Origin: Pedobacter yulinensis
Lineage (GTDB): Bacteria; Bacteroidota; Bacteroidia; Sphingobacteriales; Sphingobacteriaceae
DNA length: 64,000 nt
Direction: 5' to 3'
Assembly (NCBI RefSeq): GCF_003029735.1
Contig: NZ_KZ686268.1
Span: 1,413,769 to 1,477,768 of the forward strand
Below, piece after piece: positions 34,730 to 45,000 of the stretch. The notes under the pieces were generated by a model that saw only the letters and a program-made list of their open reading frames with translations, did not search any database and was not told the DNA's origin. Both the position numbers and the translations under genes were made by a program. How positions within the stretch are numbered: the first letter of the stretch is position 1; each line of letters starts with the position of its first letter.

Positions 34730-35536
34730 ATGAAAACGCTACACCACCACCTGATTCTTTTTGATGCGGAGTGTCCCATGTGCCGCGCCTATACCCGCCT
34801 GTTTACAGGTGCGGGCATCCTGGACAAGACCGGCAGGCAGGCTTACCAGGAACTCGAAGAAGGGCAGTGCCCGCTTGTAGACCGGCAGCGTGCAGTAAAC
34901 GAAATTGCGCTGGTCAATACGCAGACGGGCGAGGTTACTTATGGTATACACAGCCTGCTGAAGGTGATCGGGCATGCCATTCCCTTGCTGCGGCCTGTGT
35001 TTGGCTTTGCGCCGCTGATCTGGCTGTTGTCAGAAATTTATGCTTTTGTGTCTTACAACCGGCGGGTGCTGGTACCGGCAGCCGCCCGTGCCGGTATCCA
35101 GCCAGACTTCCGGCCGGGATACAGGGCAGCCTACCTGGTCTTTGCACTGGCTGTCACCGTTCTGCTGCTTAATCACTACACAACCGCCATGGCACCGCTC
35201 GTTCCTTCAGCAGGCCCATTTCGGGAACTGTGGATCTGCAGCGGGCAGTTGCTGGTTCAGGCGATCATCATGGTCATTTATGCACGCAATAAAACCTGGG
35301 ATTACCTGGGCAATATGGTTACGGTTTCCCTGGCAGGCGCCATTCTTTTACAGCTGCCACTCCTGGCGGGAAAAGCCCTGGGTCTTCCTGAACCGTTTTT
35401 TGTGGCCGCTTTTCTGGCCGTTGCAGGCCTGATGCTTTTTGAACACATGCGCCGTTGCCGTTTGCTGGAACTTGGTGGGCTGCCTACCCTTACCTGGCTT
35501 GGATTCAGGCTAGTTATGTTGCACTTTATTTTCTAA
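34730..35536 (+). CDS. DCC-family (DUF393) thiol-disulfide oxidoreductase-like membrane protein
   Basis: This 268-residue protein's first about 120 residues are a DCC1-like thioredoxin-fold domain with the characteristic motif FDAECPMCRAY (Cys15, Cys18; DxxCxxC). Residues about 125-268 are four or five membrane helices (YLVFALAVTVLLLNHYTTAM, LVQAIIMVIYA, VTVSLAGAILLQLP, FLAVAGLMLFEHM). The family name suggests thiol-disulfide exchange, but activity is unproven. It is 57 bp after the GbsR gene and 7 bp before the epimerase gene, in one operon. Confidence 0.88.
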   Translation: MKTLHHHLILFDAECPMCRAYTRLFTGAGILDKTGRQAYQELEEGQCPLVDRQRAVNEIALVNTQTGEVTYGIHSLLKVIGHAIPLLRPVFGFAPLIWLLSEIYAFVSYNRRVLVPAAARAGIQPDFRPGYRAAYLVFALAVTVLLLNHYTTAMAPLVPSAGPFRELWICSGQLLVQAIIMVIYARNKTWDYLGNMVTVSLAGAILLQLPLLAGKALGLPEPFFVAAFLAVAGLMLFEHMRRCRLLELGGLPTLTWLGFRLVMLHFIF

Positions 35537-35543
35537 TGAACTG

Positions 35544-36473
35544 ATGAAAACTTATCGCAAAATCGTACTTGCCGGCGGCAACGGCTACCTGGGCCGGGTC
35601 CTGGCAGATTATTATCTTGATAAGGCCGCCGAAGTGGTCGTGTTGTCGCGCCGCCGGTTCAATGTATCAGGCAACCTGCGCTGTGTGGTCTGGGATGCGA
35701 AGACGCCTGGCGCCTGGATGGAAGAACTGTCAGGAGCCGATATGCTGATCAACCTTTGCGGCCGCAACGTAAACTGCCGGTACAATGCCAGGAACCGCAG
35801 GGAAATCGTGGCTTCGAGAACCATCCCAACTGCCCTGCTTGGAAAAGCAGTGGCGCGTTTGCAGCAGCCGCCCCGGCTTTGGATCAATGTGACCTCTGCC
35901 ACCATTTACCGCCACGCAGAAGACCGTGCGCAGACAGAGACCGCTGGCGAGGCCGGCTATGGGTTCTCGGTTGATGTATGCAAACAATGGGAAGCCACAT
36001 TTTTTAACTGCATTACACCCGGCGTGCGCAAGGTCGCATTGCGGTTGGGTATCGTTCTGGGCCGGCGCGACGGTGTTTTTCCCAGGCTGCTCAACCTGGT
36101 GAGGCTGGGGCTTGGCGGGCGGCAGGGAGATGGTTCGCAGTATGTTTCCTGGATCCACGAGCAGGACGCGGCGCAGATTACAGAATGGCTGCTGAACGGG
36201 CCCGCCGTTGACGGTGTTGTGAATGCGACCGCGCCAGAGCCTGTCAGAAACAAGGTGTTGATGCAGACTTTGCGGCAAACCTACGGCGTGCCCTTTGGTC
36301 TGCCGGCCCCCGCCTGGCTGCTCGCAATCGGCGCGCGGATCATAGGCACGGAGACCGAACTGATCCTCAAAAGCAGGTGGGTGCTGCCGCTGCGCCTCCA
36401 GGAGCTGGGCTACCGGTTTCAATATCCCGGCATCCGGGCAGCGATACATGACATTTTGAGCACACGAAGCTGA
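35544..36473 (+). CDS. TIGR01777-family NAD-dependent epimerase-like protein
   Basis: This 309-residue extended SDR has the glycine motif VLAGGNGYLGRVLADYY (10-26), a central TSATIYRH segment (Thr/Ser-Tyr) and the C-terminal DUF1731 block (LKSRWVLPLRLQELGYRFQYPGIRAAIHDIL; ends given). The family is known as YfcH/SulA-like or TIGR01777; its substrate is unsettled. The stop codon overlaps the next start by one base (TGATG at 36471-36475), so translation is coupled. A second TIGR01777 protein (partial) lies next to the photolyase at the right end. Confidence 0.93.
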   Translation: MKTYRKIVLAGGNGYLGRVLADYYLDKAAEVVVLSRRRFNVSGNLRCVVWDAKTPGAWMEELSGADMLINLCGRNVNCRYNARNRREIVASRTIPTALLGKAVARLQQPPRLWINVTSATIYRHAEDRAQTETAGEAGYGFSVDVCKQWEATFFNCITPGVRKVALRLGIVLGRRDGVFPRLLNLVRLGLGGRQGDGSQYVSWIHEQDAAQITEWLLNGPAVDGVVNATAPEPVRNKVLMQTLRQTYGVPFGLPAPAWLLAIGARIIGTETELILKSRWVLPLRLQELGYRFQYPGIRAAIHDILSTRS

Positions 36474-36925
36474 TGTTTCGCATCATTACCAGAAAATGGC
36501 TCGATGCCGATGCCGAAACCTGCTTTGACCTGGCCCGCAGCATTGACCTGCATCTTGAATCGATGGGTCATACGCGGGAGCGAGCCGTTGGCGGAAGGGT
36601 TACGGGCATGATCGGCCCTGGTGAAACCGTAACCTGGCGCGCAAGGCACTTCGGGTGTTGGTTCACGATGACCAGCCGCATCACGGCCATGCAGTCGCCG
36701 GGTTACTTTCGCGATGAAATGCTGACAGGTCCGTTTGCCCGTTTTAGCCATGCCCATTTTTTTCAGGCGGCCGGCAGCAGGACACTGATGACCGATATTG
36801 TCGAAGTCTCGGTGCCCTGGGGTTTTCTGGGAAAACTGGTCGGGACGCTTGTACTCAGGCGTTACCTGCTGCGCCTGATTGAACGGCGAAGCGACTGTAT
36901 TGTAGCGGCAGCCAGGAAATCCTGA
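36473..36925 (+). CDS. SRPBCC-family protein (cell-division-inhibitor-like)
   Basis: This 150-residue protein of the ligand-binding SRPBCC group is often annotated with the TIGR01777 partner. The N-terminus RKWLDADAETCFDLARSIDLHLES and the segments GETVTWRARHFG and FRDEMLTGPFARFSHAHFF match this group, and the C-terminal helix RRYLLRLIERRSDCI closes the fold. It overlaps the epimerase gene by one base. Fused TIGR01777-SRPBCC proteins are common in other phyla, which supports a shared function. Confidence 0.88.
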   Translation: MFRIITRKWLDADAETCFDLARSIDLHLESMGHTRERAVGGRVTGMIGPGETVTWRARHFGCWFTMTSRITAMQSPGYFRDEMLTGPFARFSHAHFFQAAGSRTLMTDIVEVSVPWGFLGKLVGTLVLRRYLLRLIERRSDCIVAAARKS

Positions 36926-36965
36926 AAATTCTTCACGGTTTTTTCAGCTTCATGGGCATGTGATC

Positions 36966-36978
36966 TGTCAATTTGGCA
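36966..36978. promoter_or_regulatory. Imperfect dyad upstream of htpG
   Basis: TGTCA-ATT-TGGCA, a dyad with one mismatch, 63 bp before the htpG ATG. It overlaps a TTTG that could be a -33 box. It may be a heat-shock control element; the evidence is position and symmetry only. Confidence 0.35.
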
Positions 36979-37040
36979 AAATAAGCTGCTTGGAATAATC
37001 GTTGATGAACGAGCATAAATCATAACCACCATCAATTACC

Positions 37041-38930
37041 ATGAGTATACAGGAAAAAGGCAATATTTCAATTCACACGGAAAACATTTTTCCGATCATC
37101 AAAAAGTTTCTTTATTCAGACAACGAGATCTTCCTTCGTGAACTTGTTTCGAACGCCGTAGATGCCGTTCAAAAGATCAAAAGACTTGCAGCGCTTGGGC
37201 AGTACCAGGGTGAACTGGGCAGCCCGCTCGTCGAAGTGAGCCTGGATGAAGAGAAAAAAACAATCACCATCAGTGACAACGGTCTGGGCATGACGGCTGA
37301 TGAGATCAAGAAATACATTAACCAGGTGGCTTTCTCAGGCGCAAGCGAGTTCGTTGAAAAATTTAAGGACGCGAAAGATGCCAATGAGATCATCGGAAAA
37401 TTCGGCCTTGGCTTTTACTCGGCGTTCATGGTTGCCGACCTGGTCGAGATTCAGACGCTTTCTTACCAGGAAGGCGCTGAGCCTGCACGCTGGGTGTGCG
37501 ACGGAAGCACTGAATTTGAGATCACCGAGGGTGCGCGCAGTACCCGCGGCACCGATATCATCCTGCATATCAACAAAGACGCTGAAGAGTTTTTAAGTAA
37601 ATACAAACTGGAAGAAATTCTTGACAAATACGGTAAATTTCTTCCGGTTCCGATCAAGTTCGGTACCAAGACCACGACCGAGCCAGACGGCGAAGATGAA
37701 GAAGGCAAGCCAAAAACCAGGCAGATAGAGGTAGACAACATCATCAATACCACCAATCCGATCTGGACAAAAGCTCCGACTGAGCTTAAAGATGAAGATT
37801 ATCTTGATTTCTACAAACAGCTTTACCCGTTCTCAGAAGATCCGCTTTTCTGGATCCATCTCAATGTAGATTATCCTTTTAACCTGACCGGCGTGCTTTA
37901 TTTCCCGAAACTGAAAAACGATTTCGAGATGCAGCGCAATAAGATCAAGCTGTTCTCGCGGCAGGTCTTCATTACCGATGAGGTCAAAGACATTGTACCT
38001 GAATTCCTGATGCTGCTGCACGGCGTGATCGATTCACCGGATATTCCGCTTAATGTGTCAAGGAGCTTTCTGCAGGCCGATAGCAATGTTAAAAAAATCA
38101 ATAGTTACATCACCAAAAAGGTGGCCGACAAACTGCAGGAGCTCTTCAATAAAGACCGTAAGTCTTTCGAGGAGAAATGGACAGATATCGGTCTTTTTGT
38201 GAAATACGGCATTATCAGTGAAGAAAAATTCAATGACAAAGCCAAAGACTTTGCCCTGCTGACCAACACCGCAGGTGAAAATTTCACGCTGAATGAATAC
38301 CATGAGAAAGTAAAAGACCTGCAGACTGATAAAAATGGTTCTGTGGTGTATCTCTATACAACTGATGCGGCAAAGCAGGACAGCTTTATCCAGTCGGCAG
38401 GTAAAAAGGGCTACGACGTACTGGTTATGGATTCCCCGATCGACAATCACTTCATTAACCACCTTGAGCAGAAACTGGAAAAAACTGTGCTGAAACGTGT
38501 AGACTCCAGCGTGGTTGACCAGTTGATTGAAAAAGACGAGCAGAATGAACATGTGCTGACCGAAGAGCAGACCGAGAAAGCCAAACAGGTTTTTGAGAAA
38601 GCCATTTCCAAGCCAGGTTATCAGGTCGAGGTAGTCGCACTCCATCCCGATGAAATGCCGGTTACCGTAACCATGGATGAGTTTATGCGGCGCATGAAGG
38701 ACATGGCAAAAATGGGTGGCGGCATGGGCTTTTATGGTCAGATGCCTGACAATTATAAAGTGGCGATCAACGGCAACCACAAACTGATCGGGCGGATACT
38801 CGCCGCTGGGTCAGAAGAGGAGCAGAACAAATTGGCCAAACAGGCTGTAGACCTTGCCCTGCTTTCACAAGGCATGCTGAGCGGATCAGATCTGACCGCA
38901 TTTGTCAGCAGAAGTGTCGAATTGATTTAA
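37041..38930 (+). CDS. htpG: Molecular chaperone HtpG (Hsp90)
   Basis: This 629-residue bacterial Hsp90 is of full length. The N-terminal GHKL ATPase domain (1-about 230) has NIFPIIKKFLYSDNEIFLRELVSNAVDA (ends given), the ATP-binding DNGLGM and GKFGLGFYSAF motifs. The middle domain has the catalytic-loop Arg in NVSRSFLQAD, and a C-terminal dimerisation domain follows, here with a Gly/Met-rich stretch (KMGGGMGFYGQMPDNYKV). It has its own terminator and is monocistronic. Confidence 0.98.
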   Translation: MSIQEKGNISIHTENIFPIIKKFLYSDNEIFLRELVSNAVDAVQKIKRLAALGQYQGELGSPLVEVSLDEEKKTITISDNGLGMTADEIKKYINQVAFSGASEFVEKFKDAKDANEIIGKFGLGFYSAFMVADLVEIQTLSYQEGAEPARWVCDGSTEFEITEGARSTRGTDIILHINKDAEEFLSKYKLEEILDKYGKFLPVPIKFGTKTTTEPDGEDEEGKPKTRQIEVDNIINTTNPIWTKAPTELKDEDYLDFYKQLYPFSEDPLFWIHLNVDYPFNLTGVLYFPKLKNDFEMQRNKIKLFSRQVFITDEVKDIVPEFLMLLHGVIDSPDIPLNVSRSFLQADSNVKKINSYITKKVADKLQELFNKDRKSFEEKWTDIGLFVKYGIISEEKFNDKAKDFALLTNTAGENFTLNEYHEKVKDLQTDKNGSVVYLYTTDAAKQDSFIQSAGKKGYDVLVMDSPIDNHFINHLEQKLEKTVLKRVDSSVVDQLIEKDEQNEHVLTEEQTEKAKQVFEKAISKPGYQVEVVALHPDEMPVTVTMDEFMRRMKDMAKMGGGMGFYGQMPDNYKVAINGNHKLIGRILAAGSEEEQNKLAKQAVDLALLSQGMLSGSDLTAFVSRSVELI

Positions 38931-38950
38931 CCCTTAAGAGCTCCATTAAA

Positions 38951-38999
38951 AACCGCATCAACCGTTTACCGGGGGTGCGGTTTTTTTTGTCGATATTCC
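38951..38999 (+). terminator. Rho-independent terminator after htpG
   Basis: AACCGCA (38951-38957) pairs with TGCGGTT (38986-38992) with inner pairing around a CCGTTTACCGG loop region, followed by a run of eight T. Confidence 0.85.
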
Positions 39000-39075
39000 G
39001 TCCGGAATAGGCGTCAATGAAACAGGCCTGATTGCCGGCCCGGTTAATGTTTTCTGCAGACCGGGGTTAACAAGG

Positions 39076-39645
39076 TCAGGTGCCGCTGCCTACCAGGCTG
39101 CGGAGGTCAGCGATCAGCACTGGCAGGCCAGCTCCAAAAACATGATCGTTGCCGGGCAGTTGCCGAACGGTAGCGTGGGACAGCGTTGTCTTGTAAAACA
39201 GGTGGTGGTCGAATGGAACCACCGGATCATCAGTGCTGTGGTAGATGAAAGCAGCGGGAACGGGTGGCAGCTTCTGTGCAAAGTCGCTCTCAAGTTTGTA
39301 TTCTTCGACATCCCAATCAGGATCGTCCCAGTTTGGAGTGGCGATAAGGAAGAGACCAGTTACACGCTGTTGCAAAGAATGCTCCGACAGAAATTTTAAA
39401 AGCACAGAGCCGCCGAGCGAGTGCCCAACCAGTATTACGGACCCGTCGATCTCGCTGAACGCAGTTGTCAGTTCCTGTGTCCAGCTGTCGTAGGTGGGTT
39501 TTTCCGGGTCAGCAACGATTGGGCACCGGATATCGAATGCTGGTTCAAGTGCTGTTCTCATATACGCCACGAGCCCGTAACTTCCCTTGTCGGGCGGACC
39601 CTGCGCTCCGGCACTGTGTGCAAAAAGTAAAGTGTGTTTTGACAT
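39076..39645 (-). CDS. RBBP9/YdeN-family serine hydrolase (alpha/beta hydrolase)
   Basis: This 189-residue compact alpha/beta hydrolase has the nucleophile elbow GHSLGG (Ser about 74), the Asp of the triad in STDDPVVPFDH and the catalytic His in LPGNDHVFG. The KQ-type N-terminus KHTLLFAHSAGAQGPPDKGSYGL is near-typical for the group. The substrate is unknown. It is flanked by terminators or gaps on both sides, so it is a single-gene unit. Confidence 0.9.
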   Translation of the reverse strand: MSKHTLLFAHSAGAQGPPDKGSYGLVAYMRTALEPAFDIRCPIVADPEKPTYDSWTQELTTAFSEIDGSVILVGHSLGGSVLLKFLSEHSLQQRVTGLFLIATPNWDDPDWDVEEYKLESDFAQKLPPVPAAFIYHSTDDPVVPFDHHLFYKTTLSHATVRQLPGNDHVFGAGLPVLIADLRSLVGSGT

Positions 39646-39816
39646 GGCAGCTATGATATGTTAAAGCGCTAAGTTAAGTGCAGGCTAAGACCTGAGGCGG
39701 GGTGATCTGCGCCAAATGCCGGGGTATAGCAGGACAAATTGCAGCCGCAGCGCGGGTTTCTGCTTGGCACGGGTCGTTTGCCATCATGCAATTTGCCACG
39801 ACCTGAACCTGATAGC

Positions 39817-39847
39817 AAAAAAAAGGCCTACCCGGGTGGGATGGCCT
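39817..39847 (-). terminator. Terminator of the leftward efflux operon
   Basis: On the minus strand AGGCC (39847-39843) pairs with GGCCT (39828-39824), with extended pairing of the inner CCC/GGG, followed by a run of eight T. It lies just after the BadF-like gene. Confidence 0.8.
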
Positions 39848-39869
39848 CTTTCAGTTATTTCTTTGAATT

Positions 39870-40724
39870 TTAAGCCTCGATCGATTCTCTCCTTAGGATG
39901 TAATTGTATAATTCCTGGATTGGTTTCTGAAGAATCTTACCAACCGTAATCTTGTTGGCGGTACAAGCCTCGGTCAGGATTTCCCGGTAGTAGTATGAAA
40001 TGGAGCCTACAAAATGTACCGGCATGCGGTCGTAGCCGGCGTAATCTTTAATGTTGGTATCAATGAATTCCTGAAAGCCGTCGCGCAGCGTTTTGCGGAT
40101 AAACGGGTGGTCATAGTTCTGGATCATAAAGCGGCTGAAACCGGCCAGATAGGTGTTTGGAAAAGGTTTCTGGTAAACACTTGTAATAACTTCTTCCTTT
40201 TTTACATCAAAGGATTCCTCAAATATCCTGGCCAATGGCGCTGGCATGCGTTTGTAGAAGTAACTCTGCAGCATTTTTTTGCCGAAATAAGTGCCCGAGC
40301 CCTCATCACCCAGGATATAACCGAGGCCATGCCTGCCCTCAGACAGTTTGGTGCCGTCAAAGTGGGTAATGTTCGAGCCGGTACCCAGAATGCAGGTAAG
40401 GCCCTCACTGTCTCCGCAGGTTGCATAGACAGAGCCCATCATATCATGTTCAACAGAAACGAAAGCTTTGGTGAAATAAGCGGAAAGACCGTTCGACACG
40501 ACCTCATGTTTGTCTGGCGAAGAACAGCCGGCGCCAAAAAAATAGATCTCTTTGATCTGGTCGGCATACGGTTCGAAGTCTTTATTTTTAGAGACGATCC
40601 TTAGAATATCGTGTTCGCTCAAAAAGTAAGGATTAATGCCCTGGGTGCTGAACTGAAGCGTTCTTTCGGGCGTGTAGGCCATCCAATCTGTTTTAGATGA
40701 ACCGCTGTCTGCTACAAGAATCAT
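39870..40724 (-). CDS. BadF/BadG-type ATPase; N-acetylglucosamine-kinase-like
   Basis: This 284-residue ASKHA-fold protein has the phosphate-1 motif as MILVADSGSSKTDWMAY (Asp6, Gly8), the phosphate-2 motif GTGSNITHFDG, and a connecting region with GYILGDEGSGTYFGKKML, as in eukaryotic-type GlcNAc kinases and their Bacteroidota relatives. It probably phosphorylates an amino sugar from cell-wall recycling, but no kinase assay can be inferred. It begins 20 bp after the tolC-like gene on the same strand and ends at a terminator, so it seems to be the last gene of the efflux operon. Confidence 0.88.
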   Translation of the reverse strand: MILVADSGSSKTDWMAYTPERTLQFSTQGINPYFLSEHDILRIVSKNKDFEPYADQIKEIYFFGAGCSSPDKHEVVSNGLSAYFTKAFVSVEHDMMGSVYATCGDSEGLTCILGTGSNITHFDGTKLSEGRHGLGYILGDEGSGTYFGKKMLQSYFYKRMPAPLARIFEESFDVKKEEVITSVYQKPFPNTYLAGFSRFMIQNYDHPFIRKTLRDGFQEFIDTNIKDYAGYDRMPVHFVGSISYYYREILTEACTANKITVGKILQKPIQELYNYILRRESIEA

Positions 40725-40744
40725 GGCCTAAATATAAACCAATT

Positions 40745-42055
40745 TTATTGAATGTCAAGGCTGCCGCTTATTTCCCGCAAGGTTATCTCTGCGATTTTGG
40801 CCTGGTACTCTATTTCTACAAATCTTGACACCGCATCGAGCGAATTTTTCTGCGCTTCGCGCAATTCCAGCGGCGGAATGCTGCCTAAACGATATTTTTC
40901 GAGTGTGATGTCCAGGTTTTGCCTGGCAATATCTACATTTCTTCGTTCAAGTTTGACCAATTCGATAAAATTCTGGTAATTCTGATAGGCTGATAGCAGC
41001 AGAGACTTTACATCTTGCCGGGCTTTTTCCAGGCTGAGGGATGCGCTGCTGATCTCGATCTTTGCATTTCGTTCATTCTGACGCTGCAGAAATCCGTTAA
41101 AAATATTCAGGCCGGCCGTAAGTCCGTAGGTAAACCCGTTTGCCTGGAAACGCTGGTTAAATCCGGTCGGGCTGGTGCTGCGCGAACGTTCATAACCACC
41201 GTTAATGGCAATTGTTGGATAACGTTGTCCACGCACTTCTTTTAAAGTCAATTCTGCTATCCGTTTGTTGATAAAAGCATTCCTGATGTCGGGGTTTTGC
41301 TGCTCGGTCAGCGCCTCAAGGGCGGGGTAGGTCAGTGTTCCGTCTATCTCAATCTGTTCTTTCACCTCGAACCGCGTTTGCAGGTCGCGCGCCAGAAGCT
41401 GGTTCAGCCTGACCTTGGTGTTTGCCAGAGCCGTTTTTTGCTGCAGGTAAGCAGAGGTATCGGCGTTGTAGTCTACAGAGGCCGCCAGCACGTCGAGTTT
41501 GGAGCCGCGGCCGAGCTGTAACTTGTTGTCTGCAATGCGCTGGCGCATCCGCGATACATCAAGGGTGCTGTCTGCGGCATTGAGCAGCTGCTCCTGCCGT
41601 ACAATATCATAATAGGTGGAGATCACGTCAGCTATGTTCGCAATAACGGTAGCCCGGGCATTTACCTGGCCCTGCTTTTCCAGTTCTTTCAGACGGTCAT
41701 AGGCCGCGAACATACTGAAACCGTCAAAAATGGTCCAGCCCAGGTTAACGCCATAGGCAAAGTTGGTACTTCTTGCGCCAGTAATAACCCGGTCTGCGCC
41801 TGTAGCCGGCGTTTGCCGGGTGTTCTGCCGGCTGCCGCCCGTATTCATATCGCCGGTCAGCACCGGCAGCATGCCGGCATTGGCTGGATTTACATTGTTT
41901 TTCGAAATGGCCGCTGCATTTTTTGTTAACTTGATGTCGTAGTTGTTCTCAAGCGAGATGCGAACAGCTTCCTCCAGCGTAAGGAGTTCCTGCGCACCAA
42001 GCATGCCGGGAAACCAAAGTAAGAAGGCCGTAAGCAGGTATACGTATTTTTTCAT
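40745..42055 (-). CDS. TolC-family outer-membrane efflux protein
   Basis: This is a 436-residue outer-membrane channel subunit. The start at MKKYVYLLTAFLLWFPGMLGAQ (42055) gives a signal peptide; the longer frame overlaps the RND gene. Two outer-membrane efflux protein repeats (about 25-215 and 235-430) are present, with coiled-coil helices such as RMRQRIADNKLQLGRGSKLDVLAASV and the second-repeat equivalent ITLEKYRLGSIPPLELREAQKN. It forms the exit duct for the RND pump encoded 11 bp upstream. Confidence 0.94.
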   Translation of the reverse strand: MKKYVYLLTAFLLWFPGMLGAQELLTLEEAVRISLENNYDIKLTKNAAAISKNNVNPANAGMLPVLTGDMNTGGSRQNTRQTPATGADRVITGARSTNFAYGVNLGWTIFDGFSMFAAYDRLKELEKQGQVNARATVIANIADVISTYYDIVRQEQLLNAADSTLDVSRMRQRIADNKLQLGRGSKLDVLAASVDYNADTSAYLQQKTALANTKVRLNQLLARDLQTRFEVKEQIEIDGTLTYPALEALTEQQNPDIRNAFINKRIAELTLKEVRGQRYPTIAINGGYERSRSTSPTGFNQRFQANGFTYGLTAGLNIFNGFLQRQNERNAKIEISSASLSLEKARQDVKSLLLSAYQNYQNFIELVKLERRNVDIARQNLDITLEKYRLGSIPPLELREAQKNSLDAVSRFVEIEYQAKIAEITLREISGSLDIQ

Positions 42056-42065
42056 GTCTCTTTCC

Positions 42066-45000
42066 CTATGCTTTACCCTGTTGTTCCAATTGTAGCTGCT
42101 GTTCATGCCGCGCTTCCTCAGCCAGGGCGGCCTGCAGTTCAGCCTTGCGTGCATCATCATGTTTCAGGGGTTTAGACCAGTAAGAATAGATGGCCGGGAT
42201 CACGAACAGGGTCAGGACCAGCGAAAACAGTGTTCCACCAACAATGACTGTTCCCATACTCATGCGGCTTTTGGCTGCAGCACCCAAGGCCATGGCAATG
42301 GGCAGTGCCCCGATCGCAATGGCCAGGCTTGTCATCAGAATAGGACGCAGGCGCGAAACAGCGGCTTCGCGTATGGCCTCATGAACCGGTTTGCCCTCTT
42401 CTTTCAGCTGGTTGGCAAACTCGACGATCAGGATGCCGTTTTTGGTTACCAGGCCGATCAGCATGATCGTGCCGATCTGGCTGAAAATATTCCAGCTTTG
42501 GCCGCATAACCACAAGGACAGGAAGGCTCCCGCTACGGCCATTGGCACGGTCATAATGATAATGACCGGGTCTTTAAAGCTTTCAAACTGTGCCGACAGG
42601 ATCAGGTAAACCAGCAGCAGTGCCAGGCCGAAAGCAAAGACCGTGTTGGAGGAGCTTTCTTTGAAGTCCCGCGATTCGCCGCCGAGGTCGGTAGAAAACG
42701 TTTCGTCTAGCACCTTGTCGGCAATCTGGTCCATCGCATCGATGCCATCGCCGATACTCACGCCCGGAGCAAGACCTGCCGAAACCGTTGCAGAAATGAA
42801 ACGATTGTTGCGGTACAATTGCGGCGGACTACTTTGTTCGCTGGCAGAAACCAGGTTATCCAGCTGGATCAGTTGCCCTTTGTCATTCCGTACATAAACG
42901 GAGCTCAGGTCGAGCGGGTCTTTACGGTCGGCCAGGTCGAACTGCCCGATAACCTGGTATTGCTTGCCGTTCATAAAAAAGTATGAAAACCGCTGTCCGC
43001 TCAGACCAAGCTGCAGGGTTTGCGCAATGTCGACGACAGAAACGCCCAGGTTGCGTGCTTTTTCGCGGTCTATGGTGAGGTCAAGCTCAGGTTTGTTGAA
43101 CTTCAGGTTCACATCTGAGATCGTGAAAATCGGATTTTTAGAAACCTCGTCCATAAATTGAGGCACTTTTTCCCGCAACTTCTCAAAGTTCTGCGCCTGT
43201 ATAATGTAGCTAATGGGCAGGCTTCCGCCGCGGCGCCCCACTGAAATGGTCGGTTGCTGGCTTACAATAACTTTCCCTTCAGGGAATTTGCGCGTCATGG
43301 CGGTCAGCTTGTCTGCAATTTGTTTCTGGCTGCGCTCCCGGGCTGATGGTTCTACAAGGCCCATGCGCACAAAACCGCTGTTCACTGATCCGGAGCCTCC
43401 AAAGCTTGGCGATGAAATGGTGATGTTGACATTTTTCTCCGGGACCGAGTCTTCGACAAGCTTGCCAACTTTCATGATGAAACGATCTGTATAGGCAAAT
43501 GATGCGCCCTCTGGCGTACTGACGCTCATGTTGATTGCGCTGCGGTCATCATAAGGGGCTGTCTCTTTAGGCAGCAATTTCCAGAACAGGAAAATCAGCC
43601 CGACACAGGCCAGCAAAATGGGAACCGACATCCAGCGCCTGCTTAAAAAGCTGTTGAGGTTAGAGCGGTACGCTTCATTGAGCCTTACAAAATAGGGTTC
43701 TGTAAAGTTGTAAAAACGCGAAGGTTTGTGGCCGCCCTTTTTCATCAGGTAAGCATTGAGCATCGGCGTGAGGGTCAGCGAAACGAAAGCCGATATGAGT
43801 ACGGCAGCGCCGATGACCACACCAAACTCACGGAACAGGCGGCCAACAAAGCCCTGCAGGAAGATAACCGGCAAAAACACGGCAGCAAGTGTAATGGAAA
43901 TCGAAATAACGGCAAAAAAGATTTCATTAGAGCCCTTAATCGCTGCCTCAAAGGGCGACATGCCTTCCTCTACCTTCTTAAAAATGTTTTCAGTAACTAC
44001 AATGCCGTCATCGACCACCAGGCCCGTAGCCAGCACGATGGCCAGCAGCGACAGCACGTTGATCGAATAACCCATGATGTACATAATAAAGAATGTAAAG
44101 ATCAGGGACACGGGAATGTCGATCAGTGGCCTGAAGGCAATGGCCCAGTCACGGAAAAACAGGTAAATGATCAGGATAACCAGCACCAGCGAAAGCAGGA
44201 TGGTCTCTGCCACCTCTGTGACCGATTTTTTAATGAATATCGTGTTGTCCTGCGAGACCTTCAATACGATATCTGCAGGCATGTCTGCCTTCAGTTTGTC
44301 GAAACGGCTGTAAAATTCTTTGGAGATTTCCAGGTAATTGGCGCCCGGCTGCGGAATGATGGCCACCGCTACCATCGGCTTGCCTGATTCGCGCAGAATA
44401 GTCTCTTCGTTTTCCGGCCCCAGTACGGCGTAGGCCACATCGCTCAGTTTGACTACGTTGTTGGCATCACTCTGAACGATCAGGTTGTTGAACTCTTCGG
44501 CGGTGGTCAGTTTGCCCATCGTTTTCACGGTCAGTTCTGTTGCATCGCCGGTAATTTTACCCGAGGGCAGCTCAACATTTTCGCGGTCAAGGGCGGCGAC
44601 CAGGTCTTGCGAGGTCAGGCCATAGGCGGCCAGTTTATTCGGGTCTATGCGAATGCGCATGGCATACTTGCGCTGGCCCTGGATCTGAACGCTGCTCACG
44701 CCAGGAATGGTCTGGATGCGGTCTGCAATCACATTCTCGGCAAAATCGCTTAACTCGAGGGTGTTGCGTTTTTCGCTCTGAATGGTCATGGACAGGATCT
44801 GATCTGAATTGGCGTCTGCCTTGCTAACCACCGGAAGCCCGTCAATGTCCCTCGGCAGGTAGCGGCCTGCCTGCGAGACTTTATCGCGAACATCGTTCGC
44901 CGCTTCTTCTATGTTTTTTCCAAGCTCAAACTCGATCGAAATGTTGCTGGCCCCCTGGTTGCTCGAAGAGGAGATGTTCCTGATGCCGTCTATGCTGTTG

